This document shows positions 39,571 through 45,551 of a stretch of 45,551 bases of DNA, piece by piece (position 1 is the stretch's first letter; every line of letters begins with the position of its first letter). Origin of the DNA: Arthrobacter sp. ZGTC131 (GTDB lineage: Bacteria; Actinomycetota; Actinomycetes; Actinomycetales; Micrococcaceae); contig NZ_PJIK01000023.1 in NCBI RefSeq assembly GCF_002929275.1, positions 1 to 45,551 on the forward strand, written 5' to 3'. The position numbers and the translations under genes are program-made. The notes below the pieces were generated by a model that saw only the letters and a program-made list of their open reading frames with translations, did not search any database and was not told the DNA's origin.

Positions 39571-42417
39571 ATGGCCATCGAAATCAACGGCGCAGCGGCG
39601 GATACTCCGCCGCGCCCCGGCCAGTGCCTGCGTACGTTCCTGCGTGAACAGGGCAATCTCGGCGTCAAGAAGGGCTGCGACGGCGGGGACTGCGGCGCCT
39701 GTACGGTCCACGTTGACGGCACGCCGGTGCACAGTTGCATCTACCCGGCCGTGCGCGCCGACGGCCACTCCGTCACCACGATCGAGGGCCTGGCCGGAGC
39801 TACTGGCGGAACCGCAAGCGAGACGCTGCACCCGATGCAGCAGCAGTTCCTGGACCGGCAGGGCTTCCAGTGCGGCTTCTGCACCGCCGGCATGGTCATG
39901 ACCGCGGCAACCTTCGATGAATCCCAGAGGGAGAATCTGCCGCGCAGCCTGAAGGGGAACCTGTGCCGCTGCACGGGCTACCGGGCCATCGGCGACGCCG
40001 TGTGCGGCCACGAGGGCCACCCGGACCCCGCCGGACCGGGCTCGGGCATCGCCGGCGACAGCCAGCCCGCGCCGCGTCCCGGCCAGCTGGGCGACGACGT
40101 CGCCGCCCCCGCCAGCCGGGCCGTGGTGACGGGCCGGGCCCGGTACACGCTGGACGTCCCGGCGGAGGAGCTGCCCGGGCTGCTTCATCTGAAGCTGGTG
40201 CGCTCGCCGCACGCCCACGCCCGGGTGCTGTCCATCGACAAGGCCGCGGCACTGGCCGTCCCGGGCGTCGTAGCCGTTCTGACTCATGAGGACGCACCCG
40301 CCCAGCTGTTTTCCAGCGCCCAGCACGAGCTCTACACCGACGACCCCGACGACACCCGGGTGCTGGACACCGTGGTGCGGTTCCGCGGGCAGCGGGTTGC
40401 CGCCGTCGTGGCCGAATCGGTGGCCGCGGCCGAGGCCGGCGTCCGCGCCGTCCGGGTGGACTACGAACAACTGCCAGCTGTGTTCACCCCGCACGACGCC
40501 ATCAGCCCCGGTGCGCCCGCGCTTCACGGGGACAAGGACGCCGGCACGGCACGGATCGCCCGGCCGGAGCAGAACGTCGTGGCGGAGCTGCACTCCGAAC
40601 TCGGCAGCGTAGCCGCCGGATTTGCCGAGGCCGATTTCATCCACGAACAGACCTACCGGACCCAGCGTGTGCAGCACGTGGCACTGGAGACGCACGCGTC
40701 CATCGCCGCGGTGGACGACGCCGGCCGGCTCCAGGTGCGCACGTCCAGCCAGGTTCCGTTCCTCGTGCGGCGCACGCTCTGCCGCGTGTTCGGCCTCCCG
40801 GAAGAACAGGTCCACGTGGTCGCGGGGCGCGTGGGCGGCGGCTTCGGCGGGAAGCAGGAGGTGCTGACCGAGGACATCACGGCGCTCGCTGCTCTGAAGC
40901 TGGGCCGCCCCGTGCAGCTGGAGTTCACGCGCACCGAACAGTTCACCGCCAGCACTGTCCGCCACCCGTTCACCATCAGGCTCAAGGCGGGCGCCGGCAA
41001 CGACGGCAGGCTCACGGCGCTGCAGCTGGACGTCCTCACGAACACCGGTGCCTACGGCAACCACGCACCCGGCGTCATGTTCCACGGCTGCGGCGAATCG
41101 CTGGCGGTCTACAAATGCGCCAACAAGAAGGTGGACGCCCTCGCCGTGTATACCAACACGCTGCCCTCCGGCGCCTTCCGGGGCTACGGCCTGAGCCAGA
41201 TGATCTTCGCCATCGAGTCAGCCATGGACGAACTCGCGGTGGGCATCGGCATGGACCCCCTGGAGTTCCGCCGCCGCAACATGGTCCGCGAAGGCGATGA
41301 CATGCTGTCCACGCATTCCGAGCCCGAAGAGGACGTGCATTACGGAAGCTACGGGCTGGACCAGTGCACGCGGCTGGTGCAGGACGCCCTGGACCGCGGC
41401 CGTGAACGCTACCGGTCCGCAGGGCTGGACGATCTCGGGCCGGACTGGGTCACCGGCGAGGGCACGGCGCTGTCCATGATCGACACCGTGCCGCCGCGGG
41501 GCCACTTTGCCCACTCGAAACTCAGGCTCCTTGCCGACGGCACATACGTGGCCGACGTCGGGACCGCCGAATTCGGCAACGGCACCACCACGGTGCACGC
41601 GCAGCTCGCGGCGACGGCACTGTCCACGGTGGCCGCCCGGGTTGCGGTCCGGCAGTCAGACACGGACCTGATCGAGCATGACACCGGGGCCTTCGGGTCC
41701 GCCGGGACAGTCGTGGCGGGCAAGGCCACGCTGGCCGCGGCCGAGGAGCTTGCCGTCCGGCTCCGCGCGTTCGCCGCCGGAAGCCGGCAGATCCAGGCCT
41801 CCGGCTGCGTGCTCGACGGCGACGCCGTGGTCTGTGAGGGAACCCGGGTGCCGCTGACGGAACTTTACGACGCCGCCAGCCGGGCCGGCGTCGAACTCGC
41901 CGCCGAGGGGCGCTGGGGCGGGACACCGCGCTCGGTGGCCTTCAACGTCCACGGGTTCCGGGTCGCCGTAAACACCGGGACGGGTGAGCTGAAGATCCTG
42001 CAGAGCGTGCAGGCGGCGGACGCCGGCGTGGTGGTCAACCCGCGGCAGTGCCGCGGCCAGATCGAGGGCGGGATTGCGCAGGCACTCGGGGCTGCGCTTT
42101 ATGAGGAGGTCCGGGTGGACGACGCCGGCCGCGTCACCACCGACATCCTCCGCCAGTACCACATCCCCTCCTTCGCCGATGTGCCGCGCAGCGAGGTGTA
42201 CTTTGCCGACACGAACGACAAACTGGGGCCGCTCGGAGCGAAATCCATGAGCGAGAGCCCGTTCAACCCGGTAGCGCCGGCCCTGGCGAACGCCATCCGG
42301 AACGCCACCGGCCTGCGGTTTGCAGAGCTGCCGATCGCCCGGGACAAGATCTACCTGGGCCTGAAGGAAGCCGGTCTGGTCCCGGCCGCGGCAGGTAGTG
42401 CACTCCGCGTCCGCTAG
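39571..42417 (+). CDS. Xanthine dehydrogenase, fused [2Fe-2S] and molybdopterin subunit
   Basis: A 948-residue fusion of the iron-sulfur and molybdopterin subunits. The plant-type [2Fe-2S] cluster uses Cys36, 41, 44 and 56 (CDGGDCGAC), and the second cluster Cys101, 104, 132 and 134 (CGFC, CRC). The molybdopterin part starts near residue 165 with ARYTLDVP. It has [25 protein letters not shown] and the C-terminal [21 protein letters not shown] with the expected active-site Glu. It hydroxylates hypoxanthine or xanthine to urate. The layout resembles E. coli XdhD with a separate FAD subunit. It starts 2 bases after the FAD subunit gene. Confidence 0.93.
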   Translation: MAIEINGAAADTPPRPGQCLRTFLREQGNLGVKKGCDGGDCGACTVHVDGTPVHSCIYPAVRADGHSVTTIEGLAGATGGTASETLHPMQQQFLDRQGFQCGFCTAGMVMTAATFDESQRENLPRSLKGNLCRCTGYRAIGDAVCGHEGHPDPAGPGSGIAGDSQPAPRPGQLGDDVAAPASRAVVTGRARYTLDVPAEELPGLLHLKLVRSPHAHARVLSIDKAAALAVPGVVAVLTHEDAPAQLFSSAQHELYTDDPDDTRVLDTVVRFRGQRVAAVVAESVAAAEAGVRAVRVDYEQLPAVFTPHDAISPGAPALHGDKDAGTARIARPEQNVVAELHSELGSVAAGFAEADFIHEQTYRTQRVQHVALETHASIAAVDDAGRLQVRTSSQVPFLVRRTLCRVFGLPEEQVHVVAGRVGGGFGGKQEVLTEDITALAALKLGRPVQLEFTRTEQFTASTVRHPFTIRLKAGAGNDGRLTALQLDVLTNTGAYGNHAPGVMFHGCGESLAVYKCANKKVDALAVYTNTLPSGAFRGYGLSQMIFAIESAMDELAVGIGMDPLEFRRRNMVREGDDMLSTHSEPEEDVHYGSYGLDQCTRLVQDALDRGRERYRSAGLDDLGPDWVTGEGTALSMIDTVPPRGHFAHSKLRLLADGTYVADVGTAEFGNGTTTVHAQLAATALSTVAARVAVRQSDTDLIEHDTGAFGSAGTVVAGKATLAAAEELAVRLRAFAAGSRQIQASGCVLDGDAVVCEGTRVPLTELYDAASRAGVELAAEGRWGGTPRSVAFNVHGFRVAVNTGTGELKILQSVQAADAGVVVNPRQCRGQIEGGIAQALGAALYEEVRVDDAGRVTTDILRQYHIPSFADVPRSEVYFADTNDKLGPLGAKSMSESPFNPVAPALANAIRNATGLRFAELPIARDKIYLGLKEAGLVPAAAGSALRVR

Positions 42418-42480
42418 GTTCGGAGCGGCCGGCCCGCGTCATCCGGGCGTGGTCTGGGGCGGAGGCGGCGGCGTGAGCCC

Positions 42481-42486
42481 TATAGT
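42481..42486 (+). promoter_or_regulatory. -10 element of a probable leaderless aldo/keto reductase promoter
   Basis: TATAGT is followed by 6 nt and the ATG at 42493, with no ribosome-binding site. It is the best of the leaderless candidates in the window. Confidence 0.6.
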
Positions 42487-42492
42487 CGTGGG

Positions 42493-43473
42493 ATGGAACA
42501 GCGCATCTTAGGCAAGACCGGACGGAACGTTTCCGTCGTAGGACTCGGCACCTGGCAGCTCGGCGCCGACTGGGGCAACGTGGACCCGGCACAGGCACAG
42601 GCCGTCCTCGCCGCCTCGGCTGAGGCGGGTGTGACGTTCTTCGACACTGCTGATGTCTACGGGGACGGCCGCAGCGAACAGGCCATCGGAGCGTTCCTGG
42701 CGGACAACCCTGGGCTGGACCTGACCGTGGCCACCAAAATGGGCCGCCGGGCGGAACAGCGCCCGGAAAATTACAACCTGGCCAATTTCCGCGAATGGGT
42801 GGACCGCTCGCGCCGCAACCTGCGGACCGACTCCCTGGACCTGGTGCAGCTGCACTGCCCGCCCACGTCCGTCTACAGCAACGCAGAGGTTTACGATGCC
42901 TTGGACACCCTCGTCGCCGAGGGCGCCATCCGGAACTACGGGGTCAGCGTGGAGCGGACGGACGAAGCCCTGGAAGCCATAAGCCATGCCGGCACGGCGT
43001 CGGTGCAGATCATCCTGAACGCCTTCCGGCTCAAGCCGCTGGACGATGTGCTGCCCGCCGCGATGGCCGCAGGCGTGGGAATCATCGCCCGCGTGCCCCT
43101 GGCTTCGGGGCTCCTGTCCGGCAAGTACACCAAAGACACGTCGTTTGCCGAGAACGACCACCGGAACTTCAACCGCGGCGGTGACGCGTTCGACGTCGGA
43201 GAGACATTCTCCGGTGTCGATTACGAGCTGGGTCTCAAGGCGGTGGCCGAGTTCGAGCAGCTGGTGCCCGAGGGTGCCGGCACCGCGCAGGCAGCCATCG
43301 CCTGGATCGCTGCGCAGGACGGCGTCACCTCGGTCATTCCCGGCGCCCGGAACGTGGAACAGGCACGGTCCAACGCGGCCGCTGCCGGCCTGTCCCTGAA
43401 TGAGGAGTTCAACGAGGGCGTGCGCTGGATCTACGACCACTACTTCCGCGAGGCAATCCACCCGCGCTGGTAG
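42493..43473 (+). CDS. Aldo/keto reductase
   Basis: A 326-residue NADPH-dependent aldo/keto reductase (TIM barrel) reducing aldehydes or ketones. The catalytic tetrad is Asp51, Tyr56 (FFDTADVYGDG), Lys82 (VATKMG) and His121 (LVQLHCPP). The cofactor part has YGVSVERTDEAL, RVPLASGLLSGKY and SVIPGARNVEQARSNAAA. Length and motifs fit the AKR11/12-like actinobacterial group; the substrate is unknown. It follows the xanthine dehydrogenase gene by 75 bases but appears to have its own leaderless promoter, so it need not belong to the purine pathway. Confidence 0.9.
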   Translation: MEQRILGKTGRNVSVVGLGTWQLGADWGNVDPAQAQAVLAASAEAGVTFFDTADVYGDGRSEQAIGAFLADNPGLDLTVATKMGRRAEQRPENYNLANFREWVDRSRRNLRTDSLDLVQLHCPPTSVYSNAEVYDALDTLVAEGAIRNYGVSVERTDEALEAISHAGTASVQIILNAFRLKPLDDVLPAAMAAGVGIIARVPLASGLLSGKYTKDTSFAENDHRNFNRGGDAFDVGETFSGVDYELGLKAVAEFEQLVPEGAGTAQAAIAWIAAQDGVTSVIPGARNVEQARSNAAAAGLSLNEEFNEGVRWIYDHYFREAIHPRW

Positions 43474-43491
43474 CCGCAGCTCCGGGCCAGC

Positions 43492-44115
43492 TCAGCCGAG
43501 CAGGTGCAGCTGGTCCGCGGTATCGATGTCCTCGCCGCCGGACTGGCTGCCGCCGGCCGAGTTGGTGCAGTCCACCAGGTCAATGAGCCCGGGGTGGGCC
43601 TGAAGAAAGTGCCGTGCTCCGGCGTCACCGGCCGCCGACTCCGCTGCCTCGGCGCGGAGTGAGGAGTCGAGCAGGAGCGGGTGCCCGCGCCGGAGCTCTC
43701 CTGCATCGTCCCGGTAGGCCGCGGCGGTCACCCGGCCGGGCCGGTGCGCGCCGAGCAGTCGCGTCACGGTTTCCGGCGTCAGCCCGGGCTGGTCCACAAG
43801 CGCCACGAGCACATGGTCCCCGTCGCGGGCGCGGGAGAGACCCAGCTTGAACGAACTTCCCATGCCGGTGGACCAGGCAGCGTTCTCCACCACGGTATGC
43901 CGGCCCAGGTCGGTGCCGGCGCGGACGGAGTCGGCGGCCGCGCCGAGCACAACCACTACCTCGCGGCAGCCGCCGTCGCGCAGCACGTCTGCCAGCACCT
44001 CAACGAGGGTGTGGCCCCGGAACGGCAGAAGCGCCTTCGGGCCCCGGCCCAGGCGGGTGCCCGCTCCCGCGGCCAGCAGGACAGCCGTGGTGGCGGGGAT
44101 GCCTGAGTCTGCCAT
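43492..44115 (-). CDS. MocA/MobA-like molybdenum cofactor nucleotidyltransferase
   Basis: A 207-residue NTP transferase of the MobA/MocA family. The nucleotide-binding motif is AVLLAAGAGTRLGRGPKALLPFRG, followed by VVVVLGAAADSV, VENAAWSTGMGSSFKLGL and LVALVDQPGLTPETV, then RGHPLLLD. MocA-type enzymes attach CMP to the molybdenum cofactor used by xanthine-dehydrogenase-type enzymes, which fits its place beside XDH and XdhC. CMP versus GMP specificity is inferred from context. The start ATG at 44115 has AAGGTGG upstream. It converges on the aldo/keto reductase gene. Confidence 0.87.
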   Translation of the reverse strand: MADSGIPATTAVLLAAGAGTRLGRGPKALLPFRGHTLVEVLADVLRDGGCREVVVVLGAAADSVRAGTDLGRHTVVENAAWSTGMGSSFKLGLSRARDGDHVLVALVDQPGLTPETVTRLLGAHRPGRVTAAAYRDDAGELRRGHPLLLDSSLRAEAAESAAGDAGARHFLQAHPGLIDLVDCTNSAGGSQSGGEDIDTADQLHLLG

Positions 44116-44210
44116 GTGCACCACCTTAGGGGACTGAGTGTGGAGCCGGGGACAGCAGTTCTGCCCTTGTGGCCGCCGAAAAACTACCGACCAGTAGGGG
44201 TGGTTGCTTC

Positions 44211-44228
44211 GGTTAACGGCGGCTAACC
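44211..44228. promoter_or_regulatory. Inverted repeat upstream of the second DUF1508 gene
   Basis: GGTTA and TAACC flank eight bases, 68 bases before the ATG. It differs in sequence from the palindrome upstream of the other DUF1508 gene. TTGCTT (44204-44209) precedes it as a possible -35, but no good -10 was found. Confidence 0.35.
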
Positions 44229-44296
44229 TCGTAAATGTCGTGTTGGCAATTGGGGGTCACAGACGGCTGCAACGGCGCAGCCCAGAAGGAGCATAG

Positions 44297-44494
44297 ATGG
44301 CAGGCACATTCGAAATACTGACCGAGGGCAAGGGTTCATTCCGGTTCCGGCTGACGGCGGAGGATGGCACCGTGGTTGCGGTATCGCCCAGCTTCCCAAA
44401 CATCAAAGCAGCGGTCGCAGGCATCACTGCGGTGCGGGAAAACGCCGCGACCGGCTTCATCGTTGACCGGCGCCCGTCATTGACCTCAACGTAA
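44297..44494 (+). CDS. DUF1508 (YegP-like) minimal protein
   Basis: A 65-residue protein made of a single DUF1508 unit: GTFEILTEGKGSFRFRLTAEDGTVVAVSPSFPNIKAAVAGITAVRENAATGFIVD. It lacks the basic tail of the paralogue at 17163-17456. The function is unknown. AGAAGGAG precedes the ATG. It is monocistronic, with its own terminator-like hairpin downstream and a convergent aceE gene. Confidence 0.82.
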   Translation: MAGTFEILTEGKGSFRFRLTAEDGTVVAVSPSFPNIKAAVAGITAVRENAATGFIVDRRPSLTST

Positions 44495-44517
44495 ATCGAA
44501 CGCGCTAACGGAACGCC

Positions 44518-44555
44518 CGACGGCGGTCCCCACCGGAAGGTGCGGGCCGCCGTCG
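44518..44555. terminator. Hairpin terminator between DUF1508 and aceE genes
   Basis: Arms 44518-44534 and 44539-44555 pair over 17 positions with one wobble and one mismatch around a GGAA tetraloop. TCTTGTTG follows on the + strand as a weak U-rich tail. The position between convergent genes suggests bidirectional use. Confidence 0.7.
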
Positions 44556-44585
44556 TCTTGTTGTGCAGCGCTCAGCCAAACTCAG

Positions 44586-45551
44586 TCAGGAGTCGCCTCC
44601 GGCGCCGCCGGTGGTTCCGGCGTTGACGTCCAGGAGCTTGTAACGGTCCATCGCATACGCGGGCATGCCGCCGTCGACTTCGCCCCTTGCCGCGAGCAGC
44701 TGCAGCGTTTTCACCACGATCGAATGGGTGTCGTTCTTGAAGAAGCGGCGAGCGGCGGCGCGGGTGTCCGAGAAGCCGAAGCCGTCGGCGCCGAGCGAGG
44801 CGAACTGGTGGGGCAGGAACTGGCGGATCTGGTCCGGCACCGCCTTCATGTAGTCGGAGACCGCCACCACGGGGCCCTGCGCATCAGCCAGTTGCTGAGC
44901 CACAAACGGGATCCTGGCGGGTTCGCCGGGGTTCAGGAACGCTTCTTCCTCGGCGGCGAGGCCGTCGCGGCGCAGTTCGTTCCAGGACGTGACGGACCAG
45001 ACGTCCGCGGAGACGCCCCAGTCCTCGGCCAGGATCCGCTGGGCCTCCAGCGCCCACGGCACCGAGACACCCGAGGCCAGAATCTGGCTCCTGGGGCCTT
45101 CTGCTTCCGACGCCGACACCCGGTAGATGCCTTTCAGCACGCCGTTGACATCGAGGTTCTCGGGCTCGTTTGGCTGGGTGATGGGCTCGTTGTAAACGGT
45201 GATGTAGTACATCAGGTTCCGGTCGGCGGCGGCCCCGGCCGGACCGCCGTCGGGGTGTTCGCCGTACATGCGCTCGATGCCGTCCCGGATGATGTGGCCC
45301 ATTTCGTAGCCATAGGCGGGGTCGTAGGTGACCACTGCCGGGTTGGTGGCGGCCAGGATCGGGGAGTGGCCGTCGGCGTGCTGGAGTCCTTCGCCGGTCA
45401 GGGTGGTCCGGCCGGCGGTGGCGCCGATGATGAATCCGCGGGTCATCTGGTCCGCGGCGGCCCAGAAGGCGTCACCGGTGCGCTGGAAGCCGAACATGGA
45501 GTAGAACACGTAGACCGGGACCAGCGGCACGCCGTGGGTGGCGTAGGCGGT
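44586..45551 (-). CDS. aceE: Pyruvate dehydrogenase E1 component, C-terminal part
   Basis: The last 321 residues of a homodimeric pyruvate dehydrogenase E1 (AceE), the thiamine-diphosphate enzyme that decarboxylates pyruvate and acetylates E2. The 5' end lies beyond the window. Visible segments are [73 protein letters not shown] and [36 protein letters not shown], then [24 protein letters not shown]. No frameshift is seen. The N-terminal thiamine-binding half is not in the window. It is convergent with the small DUF1508 gene. Confidence 0.95.
   Translation of the reverse strand, partial: TAYATHGVPLVPVYVFYSMFGFQRTGDAFWAAADQMTRGFIIGATAGRTTLTGEGLQHADGHSPILAATNPAVVTYDPAYGYEMGHIIRDGIERMYGEHPDGGPAGAAADRNLMYYITVYNEPITQPNEPENLDVNGVLKGIYRVSASEAEGPRSQILASGVSVPWALEAQRILAEDWGVSADVWSVTSWNELRRDGLAAEEEAFLNPGEPARIPFVAQQLADAQGPVVAVSDYMKAVPDQIRQFLPHQFASLGADGFGFSDTRAAARRFFKNDTHSIVVKTLQLLAARGEVDGGMPAYAMDRYKLLDVNAGTTGGAGGDS

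Overview
The window is high-GC DNA from an actinobacterium, most likely an Arthrobacter-type member of the Micrococcaceae. The basis is the GC-rich codon use, the GTG starts, probable leaderless promoters, an HspR-like MerR regulator, GH15 and DUF72 enzymes, an actinobacterial LigD-type polymerase and the gene content as a whole. The species call is inference from protein style; no database search was possible. No rRNA, tRNA, CRISPR array, transposase or phage gene was found.

Region 1 (1-4.6 kb) holds the tail of a mannonate-dehydratase-type enolase-superfamily gene and a convergent chvE-mmsA-mmsB sugar ABC transporter operon. The operon has a readable sigma-70-like promoter and a LacI-type operator at its start point. 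Region 2 (4.6-8.2 kb) holds a PhoD alkaline phosphatase, two small proteins, a PAP2 phosphatase and an MmcQ/YjbR protein. Region 3 (8.2-11.4 kb) is a stress and chaperone island: an HspR-like repressor divergent from hsp20, a J-domain-only protein, an unrecognised 128-residue protein and a convergent AAA ATPase. Region 4 (11.6-19.8 kb) holds a GH1 beta-glucosidase, an App1-like phosphatase, a DUF72 protein, a GH15 enzyme, a DUF1508 protein, a HAD phosphatase and a zinc alcohol dehydrogenase. Region 5 (19.9-22.3 kb) holds an SDR, a VOC protein and a class-C beta-lactamase-like lipoprotein.

Region 6 (22.5-44.1 kb) is a purine catabolic island. Xanthine/urate and guanine/hypoxanthine permeases bring purines in. 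GuaD makes xanthine. A three-cofactor xanthine dehydrogenase (separate FAD subunit plus a fused FeS-molybdopterin subunit, with XdhC and a MocA-like cofactor enzyme) makes urate. 8-Oxoguanine deaminase also makes urate, and uricase oxidises it. At the far end, AllE (ureidoglycine aminohydrolase) is in one operon with malate synthase, malic enzyme and an uncharacterised HpcH/CitE-like protein (DUF6986 type), divergent from an IclR regulator. That operon can turn purine-derived glyoxylate into malate and then pyruvate. The steps between uricase and AllE, and ureidoglycolate lyase, are not in the window. A lone NHEJ-type primase-polymerase gene and a 58-codon gene sit in the middle of the island.

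The window ends with a second DUF1508 gene and the C-terminal part of the pyruvate dehydrogenase E1 gene (aceE). Non-coding DNA is rich in structure: several long intergenic hairpins, a REP-like palindrome, a four-tract G-quadruplex motif, an intrinsic terminator upstream of uricase, and a recurrent leaderless-promoter layout (a -10-like hexamer exactly 6 nt before ATG) at six or seven genes.
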